This document shows positions 1 to 9,738 of a stretch of DNA of 64,000 nt, one piece after another; within the stretch, counting starts at the first letter, position 1, and every line of letters begins with the position of its first letter. Source of the DNA: Curvibacter sp. GWA2_64_110 (GTDB taxonomy: Bacteria; Pseudomonadota; Gammaproteobacteria; Burkholderiales; Burkholderiaceae_C); contig MGPC01000007.1 in assembly GCA_001797315.1 (NCBI GenBank), positions 160,912 through 224,911 on the forward strand, given 5' to 3'. The notes below the pieces were generated by a model. The model did no database searches and was not told where the DNA came from. It worked only from the letters and a program-made list of their open reading frames with translations. The position numbers were made by a program, and so were the translations under genes.

Positions 1-1643
1 AGCGCCTTGACGTTGGCTGCAGGGGCTTTGCTGGCGGCGGGGGCGACCGTCACGGGCTGGGGAGGAGGCGCTGCGCGCAAAACCGGTTCGGCGGTCCGCT
101 GCAGGTGGCTGTCAACCTTGAACACCGCCACCGTCTGCACCAGATCCTGCGCCTGGGCCCTGAGGCTGGAGGCGGCGGCCGCCATTTCCTCCACCAGCGC
201 CGCGTTCTGCTGCGTCGCCTGGTCCATCTGTGTCACGGCCTCGCCCACCTGAGCCACGCCAGCGCTCTGCTCGGAGCTGGCAGCGCTGATCTCGCCCATG
301 ATGTCGGTCACGCGGCGGATGCTGCTCACCACCTCGGTCATGGTGGTGCCGGCCTGATCGACCAGCACGCTGCCCTGCTCAACGCGCTGCACGCTCTCGT
401 CGATGAGTGTCTTGATTTCCTTGGCGGCTTCGGCACTGCGGCCCGCCAGCGAACGGACTTCGCTGGCAACCACGGCAAAACCGCGGCCCTGTTCGCCGGC
501 ACGCGCGGCTTCCACCGCGGCATTGAGCGCCAGGATGTTGGTCTGGAAGGCGATGCCGTCAATGACGCTGATGATGTCGGCAATCCGCTTGCTCGAGTCA
601 TTGATACCCTTCATGGTGTCAACGACCTGGGCGACCACCTCGCCGCCTTGTACGGCCACGGTAGACGCGCTTTGGGCCAGCTGGTTGGCCTGACGCGCGT
701 TGTCGGCGTTCTGTTTGACGGTGGAGCCGAGTTCTTCCATGCTGGCAGCGGTTTCTTCCAAGGCGCTGGCCTGGGACTCTGTGCGAGCCGAGAGGTCGGA
801 ATTGCCCTGGGCGATTTCGCTGGAGGCGGTCGCAACCGACTCACTGCCCTGGCGCACGCGGGTGACCACCTGGGCCAAGTTGGACTGCATGGTTGCAAGC
901 GCCTGCACCAGTTGACCGAGTTCATCCTTGCTGGAAACCGTCAGACGCTGGCTCAGATCGCCCTCACCGATACGGTGGGCTGCAGCCCGAGCCGTCTCCA
1001 CGCCACGGGAAATGCTGCGCGAAAGATTCCAGCTGACCAGCGCCGCAAAAACCATCACCGCCAGCAGCATCAGCCCCGCCAACAGGTAGAGCTGATGAAA
1101 CAGTTCCTTGATTTCATTGGCTGTGGCATGCGAATCGGCCACCAAGCCGTCAACCAGCACCTGCGTGGCACGAACGTAGTCATCGGTAACAGGAACGAAT
1201 TTGCTTTTCACCGACTCACGAGCACTGACCTCTTCCCCTGCCGCCTTCAGCGCATTGACCAGATCGCGCGCAGTCAGCCAGGCCTTGCGCACTTCGCCCA
1301 CGTTCTCGGCACGTTTGCGCGTGGCCTCATCGGTGACCTTGGCCAGGAACGCCTTCTGGGTCTCGGTCGTACCCTTCGTCGTGTTCACCATGGCCTCCTT
1401 GAAAAAGTCCAGCATGGCGCCGCCTTCGGAATAGCCAACCGCCAAGGAGCGAGCCGAGTTCTGCCGGACATCGCCCTGCCAGAGACCGGCCAGAGCCAGC
1501 AACTCGACCTGCTGCTCCATCCGGGCGGAGGCGTCGGAAACTTTCTCGATCCGCCAGGCCGTGACGGCAGCCAGCAGCAGAAACACCACCATGATCACGG
1601 CAAAACCGAGATTCAGACGTGTCGAAATTTTGAAGTTGTTCAT
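1..1643 (-). CDS. Methyl-accepting chemotaxis protein (C-terminus cut by window start)
   Basis: Transmembrane chemoreceptor that senses a ligand outside the cytoplasm and controls CheA through CheW. The frame opens at ATG 1643 and is still open at base 1, so about 547 residues are visible. Visible parts: a transmembrane helix at about residues 12-30, a periplasmic helical domain of roughly 150 residues, a second membrane helix at about 183-206, a HAMP region, and the coiled-coil signalling domain with the conserved tip [19 protein letters not shown]. After the coiled coil comes a Pro/Ala-rich linker, as in receptors that carry a C-terminal adaptation tether; whether a tether follows cannot be seen. 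It lies 18 bp downstream of cheW on the same strand, so co-transcription is likely. The ligand is unknown. Confidence 0.95.
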   Translation of the reverse strand, partial: MNNFKISTRLNLGFAVIMVVFLLLAAVTAWRIEKVSDASARMEQQVELLALAGLWQGDVRQNSARSLAVGYSEGGAMLDFFKEAMVNTTKGTTETQKAFLAKVTDEATRKRAENVGEVRKAWLTARDLVNALKAAGEEVSARESVKSKFVPVTDDYVRATQVLVDGLVADSHATANEIKELFHQLYLLAGLMLLAVMVFAALVSWNLSRSISRGVETARAAAHRIGEGDLSQRLTVSSKDELGQLVQALATMQSNLAQVVTRVRQGSESVATASSEIAQGNSDLSARTESQASALEETAASMEELGSTVKQNADNARQANQLAQSASTVAVQGGEVVAQVVDTMKGINDSSKRIADIISVIDGIAFQTNILALNAAVEAARAGEQGRGFAVVASEVRSLAGRSAEAAKEIKTLIDESVQRVEQGSVLVDQAGTTMTEVVSSIRRVTDIMGEISAASSEQSAGVAQVGEAVTQMDQATQQNAALVEEMAAAASSLRAQAQDLVQTVAVFKVDSHLQRTAEPVLRAAPPPQPVTVAPAASKAPAANVKA

Positions 1644-1661
1644 CAGGGTCTCCAGAGTCGG

Positions 1662-2180
1662 TCAATGCACGGCTTCGGCCATCAGCCCCATCTCGGCACT
1701 GCTCATCAGTTTTTCGATATCGAGCAGAATCAGCATGCGCTCATCCAGCGAGCCGATCGCCAGCAGGTGGTCGCTGCCGATGGCAGAGGAAAATTCGGGC
1801 ACCGGGCGCAGTTGCTGCGGCGTCAGCGTGATGACGTCCGACACGCTGTCAACGACCATGCCCACCACCTGCTGACCGATATTGAGCACGATCACCACCG
1901 TGAAACCGTCGTAGTTGGCCTCATCCAGGTTGAACTTCAGCCGCATGTCGACAATCGGGACGATCACGCCACGCAGGTTGATCACGCCCTTGATGAAATC
2001 CGGCGCATTGGCCATGCGGGTGGGCTCTTCGTAGGAGCGGATTTCCTGCACACGCAGAATGTCGACACCGTACTCTTCCTTGCCCAGCTTGAAGGCCAGA
2101 AACTCACGGACCGAGGTCATCGCATCCGCCGCTCTGGGCGCTTTTTGACTGTTGCCGACTGCCGCTGTCTGCTGTTCCAT
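1662..2180 (-). CDS. cheW: Chemotaxis coupling protein CheW
   Basis: Adaptor that links chemoreceptors to the histidine kinase CheA at the cell pole. The 172-residue protein is a single CheW domain (about residues 25-165) with typical elements: [21 protein letters not shown], here quoted only in part as [13 protein letters not shown], then [14 protein letters not shown] and VVDSVSDVI. The N-terminal 20 residues are a low-complexity tail. The downstream neighbour is a chemoreceptor, which fits the role. Start at ATG 2180; a second ATG 20 codons in, before [10 protein letters not shown], is an alternative that would give a more usual CheW length. Confidence 0.95.
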   Translation of the reverse strand: MEQQTAAVGNSQKAPRAADAMTSVREFLAFKLGKEEYGVDILRVQEIRSYEEPTRMANAPDFIKGVINLRGVIVPIVDMRLKFNLDEANYDGFTVVIVLNIGQQVVGMVVDSVSDVITLTPQQLRPVPEFSSAIGSDHLLAIGSLDERMLILLDIEKLMSSAEMGLMAEAVH

Positions 2181-2447
2181 AAAAGCCTTTCATATCAGGA
2201 CATCCGCCCGAAATTCGCACCGCAGGTGCAGTGAAGGTGAACCGCCTCCGGGCCGGCGCGAACCGCGTGCGCGTTGGACGCGGCTTGATCTCGGCTCCCG
2301 ATGGCGCTGGCACCCTGGGGCCAGACCTGCTCACGAGAGGCCGAATTCTAGCCAGCGCGGTACGCCCGACAACGGTTTCGCACCGGGTCGTCGCCCGAAT
2401 CGGCCATTTTTCAGCTTTGACCAAAAGTTACCTAAAGTTCTGAAGCC
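2181..2447. other. Intergenic region between cheW and the IclR regulator gene
   Basis: This 267-bp stretch must hold the cheW promoter (minus strand) and the 3' end signals of the IclR gene. I see no convincing gene. A GCCGATTC sequence on the minus strand resembles a flagellar sigma-28 -10 element, but no TAAA element lies at the required distance, so I do not call a promoter. Confidence 0.4.
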
Positions 2448-3230
2448 CTAAAGGATCAGCCTCAATTCGCGCGCAGCCTCCAGCATCAGGGGCAATAAAT
2501 CGTGCCGCATGGTGTCCGGGGCCAAGCGCGCGGTCGACGCCACCACATTGAGCGCCGCCACGGTCTGCCCCTGCAGGTTGCGCAAGGGCACGGCCAGGGC
2601 ATGCACCCCCAATTCATGCTCTTCGCTGCTGAGACAGAAATCATCGCGGCGCACCTGCTCGACCACCCGGCGCAGTTGCGGTGCCGCGGTGACGGTGTGC
2701 ACCGTCAGCCGCGCCAGCTGATGCTGTTTCAGCCAGTCATTGAAGGCGGCCTTCGGCATGGCTGCCAGCAGAACGCGCCCGGTGGAGGTGGCATGGACCG
2801 GCAGGCGCGCCCCCAGGTGCAGGCCATAGGCCAGGACCTGGGACAACCCATCGCTGCCGCCCTGCCGGATATTGCCGCTGCGCGCCACGATCACGACTTC
2901 ATCGCCGTTGAGCACGACGGCGGAAAAGGACTCGTGCGTCTGGGCGGCGAGCCGCTCCAGCGTGGGTTGCAGCACGCGCGGCAGCCGGGCCGAGGCCAGG
3001 TAGCTGCCGGAAAAACGCAGCACCTTGCTGGAAAGCCAGAAGTAGCGGCCGTCGCTTTCCAGGTAGCCCAGATGGGCCAGCGTCAGCAGGTGCCGGCGGG
3101 CCGCCGCGCGCGTGATGCCGGCCTTTTGCGCTGCCAGCGTGGCGTTGAGCCGCTGGCGCTCGGTATCGAAACTCTCCAGCACGGCCATGCCCTTGACCAT
3201 GCCTTCGATGAGATCGGGTTTTGCAATCAT
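2448..3230 (-). CDS. IclR-family transcriptional regulator, probable PobR-type regulator of pobA
   Basis: Predicted activator of 4-hydroxybenzoate catabolism. The 260-residue protein has an N-terminal winged helix-turn-helix (about residues 10-70; GITRAAARRHLLTLAHLGYL is the HTH) and a C-terminal IclR effector domain with ATSTGRVLLA and ALAVPLRN. Start chosen at ATG 3230 (MIAKPDLIEGM); the longer open frame to 3320 would run through the paired palindromes and is unlikely. It is transcribed divergently from pobA across 165 bp holding two palindromes. IclR-type PobR/PcaU proteins bind 4-hydroxybenzoate or protocatechuate in other bacteria. The pairing with pobA is the main reason for the PobR call; the effector itself is inferred. 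Confidence 0.85.
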   Translation of the reverse strand: MIAKPDLIEGMVKGMAVLESFDTERQRLNATLAAQKAGITRAAARRHLLTLAHLGYLESDGRYFWLSSKVLRFSGSYLASARLPRVLQPTLERLAAQTHESFSAVVLNGDEVVIVARSGNIRQGGSDGLSQVLAYGLHLGARLPVHATSTGRVLLAAMPKAAFNDWLKQHQLARLTVHTVTAAPQLRRVVEQVRRDDFCLSSEEHELGVHALAVPLRNLQGQTVAALNVVASTARLAPDTMRHDLLPLMLEAARELRLIL

Positions 3231-3287
3231 GAGTTTCTTTCCTCGGGCGGTGCCTCCCGGCAGCGGCGAACCAGCCCCATTGGGTGC

Positions 3288-3320
3288 GCGATGATCGCAC
3301 ACGGGAGGCGATGATCGCAC
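3288..3320. promoter_or_regulatory. Paired palindromic operator candidate in the pobR-pobA intergenic region
   Basis: The 13-mer GCGATGATCGCAC occurs twice, at 3288-3300 and 3308-3320, exactly 20 bp apart (about two helical turns). Each contains a perfect inverted repeat GCGAT-G-ATCGC. The sites lie 75-108 bp upstream of the pobA start and 58-90 bp upstream of the regulator start. They suit binding of an IclR dimer pair. The binding is inferred; the repeat is directly visible. Confidence 0.75.
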
Positions 3321-3350
3321 AATTGATCTGGAGCAAGGAAGATTTTCTGA

Positions 3351-4585
<1,235 letters not shown>

Positions 4586-4586
<1 letters not shown>

Positions 4587-4620
4587 ACGGCTGCACGGCA
4601 GCAACGGCCGTGCAGCTGTT
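4586..4620. terminator. Bidirectional stem-loop terminator between pobA and the response regulator gene
   Basis: GCTGCACGGC (4590-4599) pairs perfectly with GCCGTGCAGC (4607-4616) around a 7-base loop, and flanking AAC/GTT bases extend the stem to about 14 bp with one wobble. It lies between convergent genes, overlapping neither. A short U-rich tail is only partial. Confidence 0.7.
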
Positions 4621-4630
4621 GAAAATGGCG

Positions 4631-5314
4631 TCAGGCGTTTGCCGCCTGTGCGGCTTGCAGACGGCGGGCGATGGTTTCGATTTCCGCGAAAGGCAGCGGC
4701 TTGCGGAACACCCAAGTCCCCTCGGGCAAGCCGCCTCGGCCGGCAATATCGTCCTTGCTCAACGCCGTGACAACGATGAGGCAGAGATCCTCATGACCGG
4801 AATCCGACTGCTTGAGTGAACGCACCATCTGGAAACCGTCCATGCCGGGCATGTCGAGGTCGGTCACCACCATGTCGGGATGAAGCTGCCCGATGCGCAG
4901 CAGCCCTTCGAAACCATTGACCGCGGTCCGGATCTCCACCGGGAAATCCCAGTCATCGACCACCATGCTGAAAAGATTCAACAGATCGGCGTCGTCGCCC
5001 ATCACCAGCAAGCGGAGTGCTCTGACCTGCGATGCGGGCGCCTCGTTCTGGGCGACAGGCAGTGAAATCACCTGCGATCGTTCGGCCATGAGCTTGTCAA
5101 CCGCGCTGCGCGCAATGCGCCGGTGCCCGCCTGCCGTGCGCCATGCCGGTAACACGCCGGACTCCACCCACAGCTGCACCGTACGAACAGCCACGCCCAG
5201 GGCCTCGCCAGCCTCTCGGGTCGTCATCAACTCATCGTTGGCCGGTGTTTTTCGCATAGGGGGGTAAGCCTTGCAAGGCTGGCGCGATTCTATCGACTCC
5301 ACCGCCGAACTCAT
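4631..5314 (-). CDS. Response regulator with N-terminal MerR/excisionase-type helix-turn-helix and C-terminal receiver
   Basis: Probable DNA-binding regulator with unusual domain order. After an N-terminal tail comes a helix-turn-helix of the MerR/BldC/excisionase kind (MTTREAGEALGVAVRTVQLW ... GGHRRI), then a linker, then a CheY-like receiver to the C-terminus. The receiver keeps its acidic pair (GDDADLL), the phospho-acceptor Asp in VVTDLDMPGMDG, the TALSK threonine segment and the Lys in FRKPLP, so it should be phosphorylatable. No sensor kinase is adjacent. The start is uncertain: ATG 5314 follows AAGGCGG, while ATG 5257 (MRKTPANDELM) would remove 19 residues. Convergent with pobA, divergent from the CoA transferase. 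Confidence 0.85.
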   Translation of the reverse strand: MSSAVESIESRQPCKAYPPMRKTPANDELMTTREAGEALGVAVRTVQLWVESGVLPAWRTAGGHRRIARSAVDKLMAERSQVISLPVAQNEAPASQVRALRLLVMGDDADLLNLFSMVVDDWDFPVEIRTAVNGFEGLLRIGQLHPDMVVTDLDMPGMDGFQMVRSLKQSDSGHEDLCLIVVTALSKDDIAGRGGLPEGTWVFRKPLPFAEIETIARRLQAAQAANA

Positions 5315-5484
5315 ACGGAAATCCGCCTTGCGTCCTCTGCATGGCAGTGGTACGGCATGCCGGCCTTGATCGGCACCAACGTATAGTGGCAGCACAGACG
5401 CTTTGCCCAGACCGGCAGGGCGAAAATCGACAGACCTCAGATCATTGGCGCTATTTCAATCGCATTTATTGACTCAACGTAAAA

Positions 5485-6354
5485 ATGAAAACAGCAAAGT
5501 CGCTTCAAGGCATCCGCATCCTCAGCCTGAGCCTGAATCTGCCGGGCCCGGCAGCACTGCTGCGTTGCCGTCACATGGGGGCGCACTGCATCAAACTGGA
5601 GCCGCCATCCGGCGATCCGATGCGCCACTACCAGCGCAAGGCCTACGACGAGCTGCATCAAGGCATCCGCGTGCAGACGGCTGACCTCAAGACAAGCAGC
5701 GGACAAAACCGCCTGCAGCAGGAACTGGCCAAAGCCGACGTCCTGCTCACCTCGTTTCGCCCCTCGGCCCTGGCCAAACTGGGCTTGGGCTGGAAAGGGC
5801 TGCACAGGCTCTACCCGGCCCTGAGCCAGGTCGCCATAGTCGGCTCCGGCGGAGAACGTGCCGAAGAGCCCGGCCATGACCTCACCTACCTGGCCGAGCA
5901 GGGCCTGGTCACCGGCCTGGACCTGCCGGCCACGCTTTACGCCGACATGGGGGGCTCCCTGCTGGCCAGCGAAGCCGTGCTGCAGGCCGTCATGCATCAG
6001 CAGCGCCATGGCAAAGGTATTTTTCTGGAAGTAGCCCTGTCCGACGCCGCCGCCTGGCTGGCCGCGCCCCGGCGCTGGGGCCTGACGCAAACCACCGGCG
6101 CGGTGGGCGGAGCCCATGCCGGCTATCGCGTTTATCCCTGCAAGGATGGCCGCGTGGCCGTGGCAGCACTTGAGCCGCATTTCGCGGCCGCCCTGTGCCA
6201 GGCGGCCGGCGTGGCTGTCAGCGACATGCGCAGCATGCTGGCCCCGGCCACGCAGCAGGCGGTTGCCGCCTTTTTGCTCACCCAAACCCGCCGCCAGCTC
6301 AACCGGTTGGCGGCAGTACAGGACATCCCGCTGCACACGCTATCAAAACAATAG
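5485..6354 (+). CDS. Short CaiB/BaiF-type (family III) CoA transferase-like protein
   Basis: Family III CoA transferases and acyl-CoA racemases move CoA between carboxylic acids or epimerise 2-methylacyl-CoA. The N-terminus is typical (ILSLSLNLPGPAALLRCRHM, then KLEPPSGDPMR and LLTSFRPSALAKLGL), as are HDLTYLAEQGLVTG around the usual catalytic aspartate and ADMGGSLLASEAVLQAV. At 289 residues it lacks about 80-100 residues compared with most family members (370-420). The last residues and the stop codon fall inside a dispersed repeat (6339-6368), so the original 3' end may have been replaced. The substrate is unknown; it may be a minimal subfamily member or a truncated gene. Confidence 0.8.
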   Translation: MKTAKSLQGIRILSLSLNLPGPAALLRCRHMGAHCIKLEPPSGDPMRHYQRKAYDELHQGIRVQTADLKTSSGQNRLQQELAKADVLLTSFRPSALAKLGLGWKGLHRLYPALSQVAIVGSGGERAEEPGHDLTYLAEQGLVTGLDLPATLYADMGGSLLASEAVLQAVMHQQRHGKGIFLEVALSDAAAWLAAPRRWGLTQTTGAVGGAHAGYRVYPCKDGRVAVAALEPHFAAALCQAAGVAVSDMRSMLAPATQQAVAAFLLTQTRRQLNRLAAVQDIPLHTLSKQ

Positions 6355-6368
6355 CTGCTTGCGCTTAT
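6339..6368. repeat. Short dispersed repeat (GCTATC-N6-ATAGCTGC type)
   Basis: The stretch GCTATCAAAACAATAGCTGC followed by TTGCGCTTATCC matches the start of similar units at 39986 and 49829. The core GCTAT...ATAGC is an inverted repeat. I recall units of this style as scattered through Comamonadaceae genomes. Here it supplies the last codons and the TAG stop of the CoA transferase gene. Confidence 0.7.
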
Positions 6369-6419
6369 CCATCAAGGTCTCGCGCCCGGATGAATACCTG
6401 AAACAAAAAGAACGACAGC

Positions 6420-8762
6420 TCAGCGCGACTTGCGGACAGACTTCGTGGGGCGTGATGCGCTACCGGTGTCGCGTGGCGGCAGACCGGTGTGCTGGGTCAG
6501 GATGCGGCCTTTGACCGGCGCTTTCGCCTGGGTGGCGCCGGATGGTTTGGCTGCCACCGGTGTGCTGTTCTTGCGCCGCGCGCTGCTGTAACCGCCGTCC
6601 GTCAGCGGCTGCCAGGTCGGAATCAGGTGCTGCTTGCCGTTGCCGATCAGATCGGCCCGACCCATGACCTTGAGCGCCTCGCGCAGCAGCGGCCAGTTGT
6701 TGGGGTCGTGGTAGCGCAAAAAAGCCTTGTGCAGGCGGCGGCGTTTCTCGCCACGCACGATGTCCACGCCCTCGCCGCGCGCATCGCGGTGGATGCCCTT
6801 GAGCGTGTTCAGACCGGTGTGGTACATGGCGGTGGCCGTGGCCATGGGGCTGGGGTAGAAGGTCTGCACCTGGTCGGCACGGAAGCCGTTCTTCTTCAAC
6901 CACAGGGCGAGGTTCATCATGTCCTCGTCGCTGGTGCCCGGGTGGGCGGCGATGAAGTAGGGAATCAGGAACTGCTTCTTGCCCGCCTCGGCGCTGTACT
7001 TTTCGAACATCTGCTTGAAGCGGTCGTAGGTGCCGATGCCCGGTTTCATCATCTTGGACAGCGGCCCCTGTTCGGTGTGTTCGGGTGCGATCTTCAGGTA
7101 GCCGCCCACGTGGTGCGTCACCAGTTCCTTGACGTACTCAGGCGACTGCACCGCCAAGTCGTAGCGCAGGCCGGAGCCGATCAGGATCTTCTTGACACCT
7201 TTGAGTGCACGCGCCCGGCGGTACATGTGGATCAGCGCGCTGTGGTCGGTGTTGAGGTTCTGGCAGATACCAGGGTAGACACAGCTGGGTTTGCGACAGG
7301 CGGACTCGATTTCAGGCGACTTGCAGCCGATGCGGTACATGTTGGCGGTCGGGCCGCCCAGGTCGGAAATCACGCCGGTGAAGCCCTTCACCTTGTCCCG
7401 GATCTCCTCCACTTCGTGGATGACGGAATCCTCCGAGCGGCTCTGGATGATGCGGCCCTCATGCTCGGTGATGGAGCAGAAGGTGCAACCGCCAAAACAG
7501 CCGCGCATGATGTTGACCGAAAAGCGGATCATCTCCCAGGCCGGGATCTTGGTGGCACCGTCATGGCTGCCGTTCTCGTCGGCATAAGCCGGGTGCGGGC
7601 TGCGCGCATACGGCAGGCCGAACACGTAGTCCATCTCGGCCGTGGTCAGCGGGATCGGCGGCGGGTTGAGCCAGACGTCGCGCGCCGTCGTGCCTTCGCC
7701 ATGCGCCTGCACCAGTGCACGCGCATTGCCCGGGTTGGTTTCCAGGTGCAGCACGCGGTTGGCGTGCGCATAGAGCACGGCATCCGACCTGACCTGCTCG
7801 TAGCTCGGCAGGCGGATCACGGTACGCTCGCGCGGCGGGCGCCGGGTTTTGCCTTGCAGTGCCGGGTTGGCGACGAAGGTCAGCGGCTGGATGGCCGGAT
7901 TGACCACCGGCTCATCGCCGGCCTCCTTCGCGCACGTTCCACCCTTGGCCGCCGCCTGCTCGGCCGTGGTCAGGTACGGGTTGATGTGGTCTTCGACATG
8001 GCCCGGGGTATCGACCTCGGTCGAATCGATCTCGAACCACTCGGTGTCGCCCCCATGGGGAGACTCACGCCGCACGAAAGCCGTGCCGCGCACATCGGTG
8101 ATCTGCTGCACCGGCACCTTGGCCGCCAGCCGGTGCGCCACCTCCACCAAGGCACGCTCGGCATTGCCGTAGAGCAGCAGGTCACATTTGCTGTCAACCA
8201 CGATGGAGCGGCGCACCTTGTCGCTCCAGTAGTCGTAATGCGCAATGCGGCGCAGGGATCCTTCGATGCCGCCCAGAACGATCGGCACCTCGGAGTAGGC
8301 CTCGCGGCAACGCTGGCTGTAGACGATGGCGGCGCGGTCCGGCCGCCGGCCACCGACGTCACCCGGCGTGTAGGCATCATCGCTGCGGATCTTGCGGTCC
8401 GCGGTGTAGCGGTTGATCATCGAGTCCATGTTGCCGGCCGTCACGCCCCAGAACAGGTTCGGCTTGCCAAGCACCTTGAAGGGCTCGGCGCTCTGCCAGT
8501 CCGGCTGGGCAATGATGCCGACCCGAAACCCTTGTGCTTCCAGCACGCGGCCGATCACCGCCATGCCGAAGCTCGGATGATCGACGTAGGCATCGCCCGT
8601 GACGAGAACAATGTCGCAGCTGTCCCAGCCGAGCTGCTCCATCTCGGCGCGGCTCATCGGCAGGAACGGGGCCGTGCCGAAACGCGCCGCCCAGTACTTG
8701 CGGTAGCTGGTCAGCGGCTTGGCGGCGCGCGGGAAAAAGGAGACGTCGACAGGGGCGTTCAT
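6420..8762 (-). CDS. ygiQ: YgiQ-family radical SAM protein
   Basis: Member of the YgiQ (UPF0313) radical S-adenosylmethionine family; the reaction is not established. The 780-residue protein has the N-terminal YgiQ domain ([34 protein letters not shown]), then the radical SAM core with the cluster motif CFGGCTFC (CX3CX2C) followed by SITEHEGR, and conserved PEHTE and [10 protein letters not shown] segments. The last 70 residues are basic and low-complexity and probably disordered. Start at ATG 8762, preceded by GAGG; the frame reaches 8867 but that part looks non-coding. Convergent with the CoA transferase, divergent from the MgtC-like gene. Confidence 0.93.
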   Translation of the reverse strand: MNAPVDVSFFPRAAKPLTSYRKYWAARFGTAPFLPMSRAEMEQLGWDSCDIVLVTGDAYVDHPSFGMAVIGRVLEAQGFRVGIIAQPDWQSAEPFKVLGKPNLFWGVTAGNMDSMINRYTADRKIRSDDAYTPGDVGGRRPDRAAIVYSQRCREAYSEVPIVLGGIEGSLRRIAHYDYWSDKVRRSIVVDSKCDLLLYGNAERALVEVAHRLAAKVPVQQITDVRGTAFVRRESPHGGDTEWFEIDSTEVDTPGHVEDHINPYLTTAEQAAAKGGTCAKEAGDEPVVNPAIQPLTFVANPALQGKTRRPPRERTVIRLPSYEQVRSDAVLYAHANRVLHLETNPGNARALVQAHGEGTTARDVWLNPPPIPLTTAEMDYVFGLPYARSPHPAYADENGSHDGATKIPAWEMIRFSVNIMRGCFGGCTFCSITEHEGRIIQSRSEDSVIHEVEEIRDKVKGFTGVISDLGGPTANMYRIGCKSPEIESACRKPSCVYPGICQNLNTDHSALIHMYRRARALKGVKKILIGSGLRYDLAVQSPEYVKELVTHHVGGYLKIAPEHTEQGPLSKMMKPGIGTYDRFKQMFEKYSAEAGKKQFLIPYFIAAHPGTSDEDMMNLALWLKKNGFRADQVQTFYPSPMATATAMYHTGLNTLKGIHRDARGEGVDIVRGEKRRRLHKAFLRYHDPNNWPLLREALKVMGRADLIGNGKQHLIPTWQPLTDGGYSSARRKNSTPVAAKPSGATQAKAPVKGRILTQHTGLPPRDTGSASRPTKSVRKSR

Positions 8763-8905
8763 GGGACCTCGGGGCAACCTGCTAGTGTAAGGTTTTACGC
8801 CTTTTCGCGCCTGCCTGAGGGCTTCTACCGATCCGCCCCGGTTTGAGCCGGCGGCAAATCCGCCCATAATGGCCGCGGCCCTTCACTGCCACGGGATGCC
8901 CGTCC

Positions 8906-9649
8906 ATGCCCTCCTTGCAAACGCTCTCAAGTTTCTGGTCCGCCCCGGTGGTCGCGACCAATATGCTGGTCCTCCTCAACCTGCTGGGCGCCCTGCTGCT
9001 GGGCCTGCTGGTCGGCTACGAGCGCTCCTACCACGGCCGTGCTGCCGGCATGCGCACCTACGGCCTGGTCTGCATGGCATCGGCGGCGCTCACCGTCATC
9101 GGCGGCTATTCGCCGGACTGGTTCGGCGGTCACAACCCGCTGGTCACCGGCGGTGACACCACCCGCGTGATCCAGGGCATCGTCACCGGCATCGGCTTCC
9201 TGTGCGCCGGCGTCATCATGCGCGAGGGCTTCAACATCAGCGGCTTGACCACGGCGGCCTCCCTGTGGGCCTCCTCGGTCATCGGCATCCTGGTCGGCGT
9301 CGGCTTCTATGCCGCTGCCATGGCATTGGCGCTGCTCTCGGCCATCTGCATGATGTGGATTTCCCGGCTCGAGGAGTGGCTGCCGTCACGCCAGGCGGTC
9401 GCCATCACCCTGCGCTTTCGCACCGGCTTCGAGCCGGTCGAGAGCGTTCTGCGCAACATGGCCAGCGCCCGTGGTTATGAGATTGCCGGCGGCAGCATCG
9501 CCATTGCGCTCAAGGACGGGCACCTGGAGTGGCGTTTCGTCGCTGTGGCGCAAAGCCGGCAAAAAATGGTGACGATTTCCGAACTGGCCCAGGAGATGTC
9601 ACGCTTCGATGGCGTCATCGGCTTCAACCTTTCCTACGCACGCAACTGA
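8906..9649 (+). CDS. MgtC/SapB-family membrane protein
   Basis: Inner-membrane protein of the MgtC/SapB family, linked in other bacteria to low-Mg2+ survival and virulence. The 247 residues have the family signature: hydrophobic helix LLNLLGALLLGLLVGYER, RAAGMRTYGLVCMASAAL, then GIVTGIGFLCAGVIMREG and GLTTAASLWASSVIGILVG, giving four to five membrane helices, then a soluble C-terminal domain of about 90 residues. The C-terminal domain places it with longer members. No magnesium-responsive leader was recognised in the 143 bp shared with divergent ygiQ. The exact role is unknown. Confidence 0.9.
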   Translation: MPSLQTLSSFWSAPVVATNMLVLLNLLGALLLGLLVGYERSYHGRAAGMRTYGLVCMASAALTVIGGYSPDWFGGHNPLVTGGDTTRVIQGIVTGIGFLCAGVIMREGFNISGLTTAASLWASSVIGILVGVGFYAAAMALALLSAICMMWISRLEEWLPSRQAVAITLRFRTGFEPVESVLRNMASARGYEIAGGSIAIALKDGHLEWRFVAVAQSRQKMVTISELAQEMSRFDGVIGFNLSYARN

Positions 9650-9738
9650 GCTGCGCGCTGTACGCTTTACCTGCAGTGCCTGCCCGTACACATTGAGCAC
9701 ATCCTAGAATCCTTGGGGTGACATCCAGGGAGTCAACC

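Noticed and set aside
105..2234. Long plus-strand open frame opposite the chemoreceptor and cheW
   Set aside because: Antisense shadow of GC-rich coding DNA: the translation has no recognisable domain and the minus strand holds clear families.
2290..2420. Possible sigma-28 flagellar promoter upstream of cheW (GCCGATTC)
   Set aside because: No TAAA-type -35 element at the required 15-base distance.
6489..8846. 785-codon open frame opposite ygiQ
   Set aside because: Antisense shadow; composition rich in His, Arg and Gln as expected from complementary third-position GC.
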